Origin: Nematopogon swammerdamellus
Taxonomy: Eukaryota > Arthropoda > Insecta > Lepidoptera > Adelidae
Reading direction: 5' to 3'
Length of the DNA stretch: 64,000 nt
NCBI GenBank assembly: GCA_946902875.1
Contig: OX336343.1
Span: 22,615,596 to 22,679,595 of the forward strand
Part shown: one piece after another, positions 20,923 to 32,186 of the stretch
How positions within the stretch are numbered: position 1 is the stretch's first letter
Layout of the letters: the number at the start of each line of letters is the position of its first letter
Position numbers and translations under genes: made by a program
The notes under the pieces: generated by a model
Told to the model about the DNA's origin: nothing
Database searches by the model: none
What the model saw: the letters and a program-made list of their open reading frames with translations, nothing else

Positions 20923-21273
20923 GCTTCGATAGCTCAGTGGTGCAGACAGTCAACTGTCGCTATTGAATGTTAAGCAACGCTGGGTGCGGTCAGTACTTGG
21001 ATGGGTGACCGCTGACCGTTGGAGGCTGACCGACGTTCGGATTCCTCGTAAAACTGTAGGTCCCTTCCCTCCTAATCTTACTTGGTGGTAGGGATTAACC
21101 TGCCCGGGTTGGTACCACCGCACTGAATTAAACGTCGGTCGAAACGGCTATGTAAATAGTTTGTGTTTTCCGACCAGTTCAGTGTAGTCAGCACGATCAA
21201 AGGGGGAAGCACTGACATGGCACTTAGTTTACCCGGTGTTATGGGCTGACATCACGGACGTTGTAGGTGATGT
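20923..21273 (+). repeat. SINE-S within C1, tail truncated
   Basis: The head is intact (GTTAAGCAACGCTGGGTGCG, TACTTGGATGGGTGACC). The tail stops at GGTGATGTTGC and joins the array sequence AGAACTTAG. The junction is the same in C2 and C3. Confidence 0.85.
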
Positions 21274-21630
21274 TGCAGAACTTAGTAGAATGGACAGACA
21301 TAAACGTGTTACGGAACCCTATTTTTATTATAAAATAACCGTCGGAGGACCTTCGTTGAAAATTGTGAAATTTAGTAGAACGGACAGACATACATTTGTT
21401 ACGGAACCCTACTTTTATTATAAAATAACCGTCGGAGGACCATGGTTGAAAATTGTAAAATTTAGTAGAACGGACAGACATGCATTTGTTACGGAACCCT
21501 ACATCCATTTTGAAATAAATGTTAAATTTAGTAGAACATACAGACATGCATTTGTTACGGAACCCTACATTCATTTTGCAGAACTTAGTAGAATGGACAG
21601 ACATAAACGTGTTACCGAACCCTACTTAAC
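21274..21630 (-). repeat. Tandem array inside C1
   Basis: About four units of alternating length (full unit 90 bp), each with TTTAGTAGAACGGACAGACA and TGTTACGGAACCCTAC. Units share the ATAAAATAACCGTCGGAGGA segment when long. The open frames across it are a by-product of the 90-bp period. Confidence 0.85.
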
Positions 21631-22783
21631 AGTTGCACTCCGGGAGTGCCGGCAGATCCCGTGCCACTCTAACTTAACCCTTAATGCAATGACTTAAGGT
21701 TTCATTTTAAAAATGACGCTGACGCGATGTCGCGAGTTATACATTTTTTACCCACCTAAAAAAGTGCCAAGCGCCGCTAAAGAAGTTTTCACTTCAAAAA
21801 CCTCAGGGTTATCCCCTTTCAAATAAAAAAAAAAAAGAATTTTCAAAATCGGCCCACAATTGACGGAGTAATCGCGTAACAAACATCCAAAAAAAGAAAA
21901 CATACCGTACGAGTATCTCTTAGGTCTAAAGTAAATTTCTCGTGAAGACAAATGCAACGAGCCCAAACACGATGGGTTTATCACAAAGGTTTATCATGTG
22001 TAGTTTAGGAGTTCCTATGGCCACCTTTTGTCTCCATCATCAGACCAGCTCGATGGTACTCGGTACAGTAGGTACCGGTCAGGTACCATAATAATAAATT
22101 AAGCGCACCTGGCCGGTCGGAAAAGATAAAAAATTTCAAATTTAGAATATTCATGAAACAAGGGTCCGAATATGTATCACTAGTATATCGATTCATGTAT
22201 TTCAACAGGACAGAGAAAATTTCAAAATATTAGGTATTTAATACTTTTTAGTTCTTTTTTTTTTTGTTTTTTGGAAATCGGTTTAATATTTTTTAAAACA
22301 GTTTTTATTTCATTCTTTTTAGTAATATTACATAAAAAAGAATAATCGAAATCGATTGAAGTGGTACAGAATTATTCGCCATATGTGTCAGACTGCAAAT
22401 TGCTGAATAAGTCCACATCACAAAAGTTTTGCTGAAGGTAACCACATACCATACTAATTTATCAAACTGAAAATTGCCGAAAACGACCACATCACAAGTT
22501 TTGCTGAAGGTAACCACACGCCATAGTATTATGCTGATTTTTCGAAAACCACTGAACCAATTTCGATAAAATTGAAATGGGACCACCTCGGAAGTATGAC
22601 CTAACTAACAAAAAAAGAATTTTCTAAATCGGCCCTCAATTGACGGAGAAATCGCGTAACAAACATACAAAAAAAAAAAAAAAAAAAAACATACAGACGA
22701 ATTGAGAACCTCCTCCTTTTTTGGAAGTCGGTTAAAAAGGATGCGGCACAGCTCTTATTCCTTATATAGGAAAGCTGAAGGCC

Positions 22784-23050
22784 CACGTAAAACTGTAGAT
22801 CCCTTCCCTTCCTCCCTTACTCGGTGGTAGGGTTCAACCCGGTATCAACCCGCCCGGGTTGATTCCACCGCACTGAATGAAAGTCGGTCGAAATGGCTAT
22901 GTAAATAGTTTGTGTTTTCCGTCCAGTTCAGTGTAGCCGGCACAACCGAAGGGAAGCACTGACGTGACACCTAGTTCAGACGGTGTTATGAGCTGACATC
23001 GCGGATGTTGTAGGTGATGTAGCCAACCGTGTCAGTTTCCATAAAAAAAA
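22784..23050 (+). repeat. SINE-S, head missing
   Basis: Starts at CACGTAAAACTGTAGATCCC. A duplicated CCCGGTATCAACCCG stretch lies in the centre, then a complete tail and A-run. Confidence 0.85.
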
Positions 23051-23308
23051 CCAAGATAAAACCACCACTATTGTTATTTACTTGAATCCATTATGTTATC
23101 ATATCATATCATCCCTACCCTACTGCACAGAAGCTGTCACATCGCTCATTGATTTTACGACAAGCTATTGTGACCAGTCAATAAATCATGCGTTTATATA
23201 TTTTATATTTATGATCTTCCAAAAAGTCATCCATTCCATTAGGTACCCTCACTCACGCACTAAGATGTTTTATATCATAGGGCTCCGTTGCAGCTACCGA
23301 CGTAAACA

Positions 23309-23661
23309 TTTTTTTTATGGAAGCACATAAGTTTACAACATCCGTGATGTCAGCCCATAACACCGGGTGAACTAGATGTCATGTCAGTGCTACCCATCAT
23401 TTCATGTCTGCTACAACGAACTGGACGGAAAACAGGAAGTATTTACATAGCCGTTTCGACCGACGTTTCATTCAGTGCGGTGGTACCAGCCCGGGCGGGT
23501 TAACCCTACCACCTAGTAAGGTAAGAAGGGAAGGGACCTACAGTTTTAACGTGGAATCCGAACTACTGTCAGCCTCCAACGGTCGAGCGGTCACCCATCC
23601 AAGTAGGTACAATACAATCCAACAGTCGACCGACCGCACCACTGAACTACCGAGGCTGACC
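23309..23661 (-). repeat. SINE-S, variant head
   Basis: Tail and body are standard on the minus strand. The head retains GATGGGTGACCGCTCGACCG and a box-A-like GGTAGTTCAGTGGTGCGG, but the 5S-like A-box/IE segment between them is replaced by TTGTATTGTACCTACT. It shows that box A and the C-box part can persist without the middle. Confidence 0.75.
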
Positions 23662-24000
23662 TGAAAATAATTTAAAATAAATTATTGTACACTACGAAGC
23701 CCTGCCATGATCAACAACGTGCACACTCATCTCATCTAGAGTTGCCTGCCCTGCCTGCCTGCTGTCTGCTGTGGCCGCTAGCCGGTAGCTGGCGATTTTT
23801 TGTGCCACTTTATTTGGAGTAGTGGCTTCGTGTTCCAGTCGAATTCAAAAGATTGGAACTGCCATGCATAAAATTCGCTTCGTCAACAACTTACGTAATC
23901 TACGAACGCACACAATTTGCACCAGACGGCTTGTGCACGCACGTATTGATAAAGATACGTGAGTTCACAAGAGTAACAGAAAAAGATACCTATATAATAT
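23662..24000. other. Spacer, nothing clear
   Basis: Contains GCCTGCCTGCCTGC simple sequence near 23745. No gene is supported. Confidence 0.4.
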
Positions 24001-24125
24001 ACTAGCTGTGCCCGCGACTTCGTCCGCGTGGACTTGTTACGATGCCATCTACCGAGTTCAATTGTATTTTCAAACCATCCAGGGTCCCACACAAATATAC
24101 ACATAAAATTTCATCCAAGTTAGGT
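24001..24125 (+). repeat. Repeat with CTAGCTGTGCCCGCGACTTC start
   Basis: Start sequence related to R and P (TGTGCCCGCGACTTCGTCCG) and followed by CCCACACAAATATACACATA and TTTCATCCAAGTTAGG, a common arthropod dispersed repeat pattern. Only one copy is here. Confidence 0.5.
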
Positions 24126-24279
24126 GACAAACACACGTATGTACAAACTTCTTTTCTATCATTTATTGATTTACGTTTTGTTTATAGACGTCCAGAGATA
24201 CCAGCCTTCCGGCTACAAAATCCAGACGTCTACTACCTGCACTCTTGCGAGTACAGTGATCATGTATGCCAGATCGAGG

Positions 24280-24356
24280 CCTTAATATAATTCTTCTGTA
24301 CATACGTGTGTCGACGGATGTTCGACACACGTATGTACAGAAGTATTATATTAAGG
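24280..24356. repeat. 77-bp palindrome
   Basis: Arms of about 35 bp beginning CCTTAATATAATTCTTCTGT and closing over a 7-base loop (CGGATGT) with one or two mismatches. It could form a stable hairpin; no gene overlaps it. Confidence 0.85.
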
Positions 24357-24705
24357 TTTTGATGTTTATGTACATATACATTTTAGAACCATTTCTTGTG
24401 TGTTAATTTATATTAATATTTGCCGCCGATGACGTAACATTATGATCTAGCCTAAAACCATCTTGAGAAGTGACAGAATGTAACAGTGAAAACCGTATGT
24501 AAATCGATAAAGTGTTTCTCGAGTTATAATAAGGATATTGATATATTGACGTACGTTAAACTTCCGGTCGCCGGTCGCCCGTAGAAACTTTGCTTTATTT
24601 ATTAGGAGATTATTCATTGTTTGACCTAATTAATTTCTTGACTAATTCACCTGTAATACTTTAAATCAACAGTAGAAACAGCAAATTTAATGAAATGAAA
24701 TTAAG

Positions 24706-24797
24706 GGACGCACCAGGTTCACCCGGTGCTATGGGCTGACATCACGGATATTTTAGGTGATGTAGGCAACCGTGTCCGATTCCATAAAAAAAAAACA
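24706..24797 (+). repeat. SINE-S tail fragment
   Basis: Reads CGCACCAGGTTCACCCGGTG, GACATCACGGATATTTTAGG and GTGTCCGATTCCAT plus A-run. Confidence 0.75.
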
Positions 24798-25660
24798 TTC
24801 TTTAGCAAAGGGTCGTACCACTATAAATAAAAAAAATATATATGAATCATGCACTTTTGTTCGTCAGATCCTCATTTCTATTCTCTTGGACGGTTCGATT
24901 CGACAGATGAATGCCTCTTCTTCATCTCGAACTCTTTGCGCTCCAGCCAGCCTGACGAATGACAGCTGGTGCACGCTTCCACGAATGGGGTGTTCCAGGA
25001 ATATTCATCGCATCGCGGAGCATCATAGAGGATAATAATAAAAGCTAACCTGTATTATTTCGGGGCATTCTCCCCGTTGTGTTTTTTCTGACAACAAACT
25101 CACAGTGGTTTACGAGAGACATCAATCGTTTAATATAATATATTATGTTTATGAATAATAATAATTAATTAAGTTCCCTAATTAATTATATAGATTTTTT
25201 ATTTAATTAATAATAAATTATATACATACATATTTTATATATTTAGATTATGTTATATTCAGTTAACTGTAGTGTAATGTGTTTATCAAGTAAATTTCAT
25301 ATTTTTATGATCATTGATGTTTATGATGATTACTATTTCATTTAAATGAAATAAATTTTTTTTTATTGTATTAAAAATAGCAATGTTATTGCAAAATGTT
25401 CATAATTCTTGTATATTATACTATAAATCTATAAACTATAAACTATATATCAAGTATAAATCTATCTCTAAACTCCGGAAACATTGAACAAATTTTGATG
25501 CGGTTTGCACCAATGGAAAGATAAGTTCTTGAAGCTCACTATAGGCTATAACAATCACGCTAAATAGCCTTGGGGTTGAGCAGTATCAAAGAAAGTATAG
25601 TATGGACGGAAGAGAGAGAGAGAGAATAATATAAGAGCAGCGATCGTTTATTATAAATTA
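24798..25660. other. AT-rich spacer
   Basis: Very AT-rich from 25120 to 25470 and with an AG microsatellite at 25611-25624. No gene or repeat family recognised. Confidence 0.45.
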
Positions 25661-25880
25661 TAGCTGTGCCCGCGGCTCCGCCCGCTCTCATATTTCACTT
25701 CACTGCTAACCTCATAAGCCATTTAGCGTGATAGTAAGTAGCCTATAGTTGATGGGAAGAATCAAGCAATCCGTAGAATTTTGTTTTATTAAAATCGGTT
25801 TAGTGGTTCTCGAGTTATAAGCGGACAGACAGACACTCAGACAGAAAGCAGACGTTGGATTTTATTATAGGTAAGGAAAA
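25661..25880 (+). repeat. R repeat, full length
   Basis: R starts AGCTGTGCCCGCGGCTCCGC and passes through CTAACCTCATAAGCCATTTA, TAGTTGATGGGAAGAATCAA, GTGGTTCTCGAGTTATAAGC and AGCAGACGTTGGATTTTATT before GGTAAGGA. It is non-coding. A 30-bp P start in minus orientation (GAGCGAAGCCGCGGACAAAA) lies just beyond, at 25930-25961. Confidence 0.75.
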
Positions 25881-26150
25881 GGAAAGGATAATATTTGGGT
25901 TTAAATCGGATTTGCTATTAAACCGAGTCTACCGCGAGCGAAGCCGCGGACAAAAGCTAGTTATTTATCAACAAATAAATAAATGAATAAATTATATTTA
26001 TAACATATACATAATAGATTTATTCATTCACATTAACTTCTGAAAACAATAGATTTTTTCCTTTGTTCGCGCCATCTGATTCTGGTAGGTTATTCTTATA
26101 TTGTATAGGATTCCTAAACTATATAACATTAACCTAGATTATATATAATA

Positions 26151-27285
26151 CTAGCTTTTCCCTGCGGTTTTGCTCGCGTGAAATTAGTATAAGTAAGTAA
26201 GCCCGCTACCGTATCTTTATTTCGGCGCGCGGACAATTCGGTTTATATGAGAGCTACATCTTAGCATAACCAGATCCGGAACTGAATTTTATCATTGAAA
26301 ATGTTTTTTCGATCGCGTTACATCGCCCTGGTGTCGTGATCGTGAATGTTACAGCTACGTGGATGATTGGGATGTCAAAAGATGCGTCTCGGCGAGGGCT
26401 ACAATACGGCGTAAAATTTTTTTGGAAAAGTCAAAAAAAATTTCCACAAAATAAAAAAAAATCGAAAAATTGCGTGATTTTTTGGTGTCTTCTCTCATTG
26501 AATCGGCGATTTCTGGAAAACGAATAACGATATCGAAAAAATGAAAAAAGCCCTCGGGGTATTGAGTTGGGCTACAATTTGCAAAAAACAGGACCTCGCT
26601 ATCTCTCACGGTCTAGCCTGCCTGTAGCTTATCCTTTATGCGGCGAAATTTTGAATACCGCGGGAGGTATGTGGGGCGCGCGGACTAATCTGAGGATAGT
26701 AGCATTAATGATTTTTACATATACTTAAATATAATGTTTTGGAATATTATGATTAAACATAAATTAAATTAAAGGTTAGGTTAGAAGATGCGTAGCGACG
26801 CATCTTCTAACCTAACCTATTACAATATTTTTATATTTATTTATATTTATTAATTTGTTACTTTAGTCAGACATAATGTCAAGCTTATCTCTTTTTCTGT
26901 CTAAATTTTAGTTTACATATTTTTTTAACCTGCTTGTGTTTTTGAAAAATAATAAAAAATATGTAAATGTAATACTTACTTTTTTTTATTTTGTTGAGTT
27001 TATTTTCAATGTACCTCGAAGGTCGTGTAATGCACGAGACGAGATCTGTGAATTTTTAACATATCCTGTGTCACGTATAGTTAAATCTGCTTCTACTATG
27101 TTTAATCGAATTCGGATGATCGGTTTAAGAGTTATGGAGGAACCACTGAATTGAGAACTAGGGAGGAACATACAGAAAATATTTCTAAAAATCGTCAATT
27201 TAGTTTTAGTATCATACATATAATAAAACAAAGTAACTTACTCCATGACCATCCCTTACAAATTTATTATTAGTATTGATTGATT
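26151..27285 (+). repeat. P repeat split by a 770-bp insertion
   Basis: The first part (26151-26293) ends after GGAACTGAATTTTAT and the second resumes at about 27058 with ATCCTGTGTCACGTATAGTT, continuing to CTTACTCCATGACCATCCC. The inserted 770 bp has no recognised family. It contains CAAAAGATGCGTCTCGGCGA near 26376 and the palindrome at 26773-26818. Confidence 0.75.
26773..26818. repeat. Perfect 46-bp palindrome with TTAGG words
   Basis: Two 21-bp arms (AGGTTAGGTTAGAAGATGCGT and complement) around a 4-base loop AGCG. Arms contain GGTTAGGTTAG, two copies of the insect telomere word TTAGG. Confidence 0.9.
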
Positions 27286-27568
27286 GATAAGATGCTTAGT
27301 TAGTACTACCGAATATCTAACTAATTCCGAACAGTCATGTCATGTCATTCGATCGACGATACCTCGATCGAACGGACTATAATAATAATAATTACACGCA
27401 GAGCAGATACCAAAACTGATCAATCATTCTTCCACGAATCGAAAATTGACACTCGCTGACACAGATAGGAGTTCGTCGAAATGTACATTTCCTAAAATAC
27501 TTCCTAATATACGCGAGACAAATATTCAAATAGAAGCGGGATCAATCCGTTAAGCTGGCAAAGTTACC

Positions 27569-27672
27569 TTTTTTTTAATGGAAACTGACACGGTTGGCTA
27601 CATCACCTACAACATCCGTGATGTCAGCCCATAACACCGGGTGAACTAGGTGCCATGTCAGTGCTTCCCTTT
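27569..27672 (-). repeat. SINE-S tail fragment
   Basis: Poly-T, then ATGGAAACTGACACGGTTGG through GTCAGTGCTTCCCTTT. It forms the left arm of the foldback that follows. Confidence 0.85.
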
Positions 27673-28054
27673 GTTTGTTAATAAATATATTAATAAATAA
27701 AATCTCATAAAAAGTCAAAAAGAAGTGCGCGGGAATTTACTTAGCAGTCCCCCGACTCCTTTAAGTAAGTAAACGGAAATTATTTTTGACTTTTTAAGGG
27801 TCGGGTTTTTTTAATTTGTAATTTAATTTAGTATACATAAACTGTTGGCGAGCCCATGTGAGAGGGATTTGGTAATTGTGTTGGATTTCGTTGAGCGTTC
27901 TCTATCCCTTAGGTACTGTGGGCCCTAAGGGAAGATGAGTACTATTAGGGCAGATATCAACAAATTTATTAATATATTTATTAACAAACAAAGGGAAGCA
28001 CTGACATGGCACCTAGTTCACCCGGTGTTATGGGCTGACATCACGGATGTTGTA
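27608..28054. repeat. Foldback of SINE-S tails around a W-like loop
   Basis: The left arm (27608-27705) contains the SINE-S tail in minus orientation and TTGTTAATAAATATATTAAT. The right arm (about 27958-28054) is its near-perfect complement. The 250-bp loop carries GTCCCCCGACTCCTTTAAGT and TTGGCGAGCCCATGTGAGAG, sequence also found at 44.6 kb and 53.63-53.76 kb. Confidence 0.8.
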
Positions 28055-28468
28055 AGCTAGGACGATTTTTCAGGGATGAAGAGAATGTTAGGTACCCATG
28101 CAATGTTTGACAAAGCAGTTCCTCTATTTCGAATTCTCTGGTCAATCAATCAATATTGTTATCGAAGTTAGGTTCAACAGCAGCAGAGCGCACAAGGATC
28201 CTTCTTCATTGGAAATTGATTAACACAGTCAATAGGATGCGTTTGTCCATTCCGTATCCTTGAATGAATATTATCTTTTGTGCCTAATAACAACGACGCA
28301 TTAAAACACCGAGCATACCTACGGGAGTGGCAACCGTCGAGCGCTATTATATAGGAAAATTAGCCGCGTGTTAGAGCATTTGCACTAACATATAGCGCTG
28401 CTGTGGGATCGACCGTCAGTGCGCTCGCGACTTGGGAACGAAGAACACGTATATGTGCACTACGCAAA
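28055..28468. other. Possible upstream region of THAP fragment
   Basis: Not matched to any repeat here. It precedes the THAP-like frame; no TATA box or splice site can be argued with confidence. Confidence 0.3.
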
Positions 28469-28552
28469 ATGGCGATTTGTGCAGTTCGTGCGTGTCGAAA
28501 GAGCTCAAGATCATCAGGAATGACAAAAGATGGCGTAACCTTTCATAATTAG
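28469..28552 (+). pseudogene. THAP-type zinc finger, N-terminal fragment
   Basis: A 27-codon frame starts MAICAVRACRK and includes GVTFHN before a TAG. A methionine followed within three residues by C-x4-C, a basic run, and then G-V-T-F-H is the beginning of the THAP DNA-binding domain, where F-H-x-F-P normally follows. Here a stop replaces the F-P, and I see no donor site that would skip it. THAP domains occur at the N-terminus of P-element-type transposases and of host transcription factors. This is probably a transposase or gene relic, or an exon broken by mutation. The motif is seen; function is inferred. Confidence 0.4.
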
Positions 28553-28853
28553 GTCATTTTAATGATAATACAATGCTTAAAGCGTGTAAAATACAAAAAT
28601 TCCGCGAGTTAGGAGCACGACTGCGCGCCATGCCGGGCGCGTACACATGATAGGCAAATTTGACAGACTGGAAAGAAATTTTAAATCAATTATTGTTTAT
28701 GGGTGTTGTTAGTTTTTTTATGGCAATGACATGGATGAATTTCAATATGTATTGTTATTATTTCTTTAATATTACGTTTTCTATTTTTTATAATTATAAA
28801 ACAAATATACCTATACAAAACTAATATATTGTATATTATTATGTATTATTATT
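28553..28853. other. Spacer after THAP fragment
   Basis: AT-rich; the remaining parts of a THAP domain (AVPxxC-x2-H) were not found in any frame here. Confidence 0.35.
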
Positions 28854-30047
28854 ATCAGTGATAGGAATAGGTAGGACTTATTTACCTAAACTTCGAGGAA
28901 CAGAGTAAAAAATTGGAGACTTCCTTACGACAATATTTTTTTCCGGTTTAATAATATTCATGGTGTTATAATTTCGCGATTTAAAAAAAGTGGCCGCCAT
29001 TTTGAACTTTTTAGTAACTGGACAGATTGCTTTCAAAATCGACATCTAGGTGTCAGTGTGGACTCTGAATACGAATCCGTTGTCAAAATTTAAAAAAGTG
29101 ACCGCCATTTTGAACTTTTTAGTTACTGGACCGATTACTTTCAAAATCGATATTTGGGTGTCTGTGGGGGCTCTGAATACGAATCTGTAGTAAAAATAAA
29201 AAAAAGTGGCCGCCATTTTTAACTTTTTAGTTACTGGACCGATTGCTTTCAAAATCGATACCATATTTTTTATGTTAACTACATATTGTTATTCAGAGCC
29301 CACACAGACATGTAGATATGGGTTTTGAAAGTAATCAGTCCAGTAACTAAAAAGTTCAAATGGCGGCCACTTTTTTAAGATTTTGACAACGGATTCGTAT
29401 TCAGAGCCCACACAGACAAACAAATATCGATTTTAAAAGCAATCGGTCCATTAACTAAAAAGTTCAAAATGGCGGTCATTTTTTTTTTATTTTGACAACG
29501 GATTCGTATTCAGAGCCTACATAGACACCCAGATATCGATTTTGAAAGCAATCGGTCCAGTAACTAAAAAGTTCAAAATGGCGGCCACTTTTTTTAAATT
29601 TTGACTACAGATTCGTATTCAGAGCCCACACAGACACCCAGATATCGATTTTGAAAGTAATTGGTCCAGTAACTAAAAAGTTCAAAATGGCGGTCACTTT
29701 TTTTTATTTTGACTACAGATTCGTATTCAGAGCCCACACAGACGCCCATATATCGATTTTGAAAGAAATCGGTCCAGTAACTAAAAAGTTCAAAATGGCG
29801 GCCACTTTTTTAAATTTTTACTACAGATTCGTATTCAGAGCCCACATTGACACCCAGATATCGATTTTGAAATCAATCGGTCCAGTAACTAAAAAGTTCA
29901 AAATGGTGGCCACTTTTTTCAAATCGCGAAATTAAACACCATGAATATTATTAAACCGGAAAAAAATATTGTCTTAAGGAAGTCTCCAATTTTTACTCTG
30001 TTCCTCGAAATTTAGGTAAATAAGCCCTACTTATTCCTATCACTGAT
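28854..30047. mobile_element. Foldback element built of 108-bp repeats
   Basis: Outer arms of about 140 bp begin ATCAGTGATAGGAATAGGTA on the left, with the complement at 29930-30047. Between them the same 108-109 bp unit (GTGGCCGCCATTTTGAACTT..., TACTGGACCGATTGCTTTCA, GAATACGAATCTGT) occurs three times in one orientation (about 29004, 29112, 29220) and six times in the other (29347, 29455, 29564, 29673, 29781, 29889). A short centre at 29262-29300 separates the blocks. Open frames here repeat because 108 is a multiple of three; no real protein is indicated. Confidence 0.9.
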
Positions 30048-30529
30048 TATTAGTACAACTTTTCAAAAATATTAAAACAACAGTCTTGTTTAATTTTTCA
30101 ATATTTTTTTTGGATTCAAACAATAATATTCGTTCAGTAAAAACTATTTGAAATAATATTACAAATAACAATTTCAAAATTCACAAATATACCGCACCAT
30201 CATTGTCCGTCAGACTGGCATTCGTAGTGATCCCGTCAAGTTGCCGTCAAGCAAGGCTTCCGATTGGTCGGACGGTCGGCTCTTACTACCAGATACCCGA
30301 GCCAAGCCAGCGATAACAAACCTGTCGCTCGTCTTGCTCGCTCTGTCTCTCTCCATATCGCGGGGCGCGATATGGGTAACGGAGATAGACAAGTCACGTC
30401 ATAAAAGATTAAATTGCGATTTCGATTTTCGTAGTAGTAGGGATTTTTGGCTAGCCGTGCTCCGATACAAACGCAGTAGCGTTGCGTCTCCCGTAGGTAT
30501 TCTCCTTGCATTAAAAGCTCTTTGCCTAA
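30048..30529. other. Spacer, GC-richer patch
   Basis: 30200-30520 is notably less AT-rich than its surroundings, with a small palindrome (TATCGCGGGGCGCGATA, 30356-30372). No gene is recognised. Confidence 0.35.
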
Positions 30530-30750
30530 TCAATACTAATAATAAATCTGTAAGGTAAGGGATGATCATGGACTAAGTTACTTATTTTTATGAGATGCTG
30601 CGTTTGTAGACTCTATGTATGATATTAAAGCTAAATTGACGATTTTTAGAAATCATTTCTGTATGTATGTATGTTCCTCCATAACTCTTAAACCGATCAC
30701 CCGAATTTGATGAAACTTAGTACAAGCGCATTTAACTATACACAGGATAT
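30530..30750 (-). repeat. P repeat, 5'-truncated
   Basis: Contains the 3' half of P on the minus strand, from AATAATAAATCTGTAAGG to TTTAACTATACACAGGATA. Confidence 0.8.
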
Positions 30751-31349
30751 AAATAAATTAAGTACCTACTACTTTAAATTACTTAAAACAAATTTAATTT
30801 CTTATTTTTAAATATGAATTTCACTCTATTGGGAGTGATGGGTCCCGCACAAACAAATGTGGAGAAAAAGTAATTTTAGTTCTTAGGTTAAGACATTTAA
30901 TATGTATTTTAATATGGCCCTAGTTGGCTGAAATAAAGAGATAAATAAATAAATAAAAATAAATAAATAAATATGTCCCCTTGTCCCCTACACATGCAAA
31001 AAAAAAATGCAAAATTTTATTAATTATTATCCCTGGTAAGGGATAGTTGCGGATTGCGTTGCGATAGCAGGAATGTCCGGCTCAGCGGTGCCTACTGATT
31101 TATTAGTAATTCTTCAGTGCTATGTGAACTTTAAAATGACACGTGCGCTTGGTTTTATAAATACGTGAAACATGAAAAAGACTTAAACGACCGAAAAGTA
31201 TGACTGGTATAAAAAATAAGATTAATTTCCTTTTAACTTTAACGTGTGATTCTTGTTCTAGAAATAGGTATAATGTTTTAAAAGTTTTAAATGTGTTCTT
31301 TTATATCTGTTTTTTTTTATTTTGTCGATCAAAACTGTAACTTACTAGC
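30751..31349. other. AT-rich spacer
   Basis: AAATAAATAAATAAAT simple repeat at about 30937-30972; a K-like scrap (GGTAAGGGATAGTTGCG) near 31036. Nothing else. Confidence 0.4.
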
Positions 31350-31658
31350 TACTACAAAAAAAAAATGCTTCATAATCTATTCGGTAGATGGCGCGCGCGC
31401 ATACACTTTTTGGTTTCTTCTATGGAAACCCCCGTAAATTTTTTACTCTTCCTTATTTTTATTATTTGTTGTTATATCGGCCATAATAAATAACACATAT
31501 TCTGTGAAAATTTCAACGGGCTACCTATTACGGTTCAAGAGATACAGTCCTCGGACAGACAGACGGACGGACGGACGGACAGACAGACGGACGGACAGAC
31601 AGACAGACGGCGTAGGCTTAGTAATAGGCTTCCGTACGGGATACGGATACCTAAAAAT
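31350..31658 (+). repeat. U repeat, start replaced
   Basis: Begins with CTTCATAATCTATTCGGTAG and GATGGCGCGCGCGCATACAC, a start variant shared with 37.1 kb, then the standard U centre and a long GACG/GACA microsatellite (31552-31611), ending CGGGATACGGATACCTAAAA. Confidence 0.7.
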
Positions 31659-31789
31659 ATCGGAACAAAAAAGTGGCTAACCTCTAGGTGTGTCCGCTAT
31701 TGCCTCCGTGAATTTATGGCAACCCTGCCTAGCGGGGTCTTGGAGGAAGCAAAGATGCGATCATATTAATTTTGTTATTTATAGTTATA

Positions 31790-31999
31790 GCCAACCGGAT
31801 TGCTACTTGAATGAATGAAAGATTGATCGAAGTGGCTATGAAAATAGTTCTCGTTTTCCATCCAGTCCAGTGTAGCCGGCAAAACAAAAGGGAAGCACTG
31901 ACATGACAATTATTAGTTCATCAATGTACGACGGGCTAACATCGCGGGTGTAGCCGTTGTAGGCGATGTAGCCAACCATTTCAGGTTTTATAAAAATAA
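31790..31999 (+). repeat. SINE-S, old copy
   Basis: Diverged body and tail (TGAATGAATGAAAGATTGAT, GGGAAGCACTGACATGACAA, GATGTAGCCAACCATTTCAG), head absent. Confidence 0.65.
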
Positions 32000-32094
32000 A
32001 TATACAGGAACATTTAATTTCATAATTTGGACATGAATTCGGTGAACGTCTTGTGCTTTGCAACAAGGGGGGGCCAGAAAACCGTGTACGCGAC

Positions 32095-32186
32095 CTCCCC
32101 CCGCATGCGACCGAATGTCCATGGGTGTCGCTAGACACCTTATGGGTGGCTCGGCGGCGCCACATGTCGCGCTTACTATAAAATAA
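32095..32186 (+). pseudogene. LINE-A 3' end
   Basis: CGACCGAATGTCCATGGGTG, CTAGACACCTTATGGGTGGC and CACATGTCGCGCTTACTAT before a short A-run: the untranslated end only. Confidence 0.7.

Larger units (their letters stand above)
20534..22733 (-). mobile_element. C1 composite element (inverted)
   Basis: Reading left to right: half of the palindrome (20540-20790, outer arm missing), the GGCGGAATCGC hairpin, SINE-S truncated at its tail (20923-21273), a tandem array (21270-21630), and a distal module with GCGACATCGCGTCAGC-type sequence (reverse strand), GATAAACCCATCGTGTTTGG and TCCGTCAATTGAGGGCCGAT. The end at the right is GGAAGTCGGTT. No transposase is encoded. The order is the exact reverse of C2 and C3. 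Confidence 0.85.

Noticed and set aside
26773..26818. Telomere or internal telomeric array
   Set aside because: Only two TTAGG words per arm; not an array.
29651..29935. 94-codon repetitive frame (IGPVTKKFKM repeats)
   Set aside because: Translation of 108-bp units in a foldback element; the unit is inverted in the other arm and no unit has a gene context.
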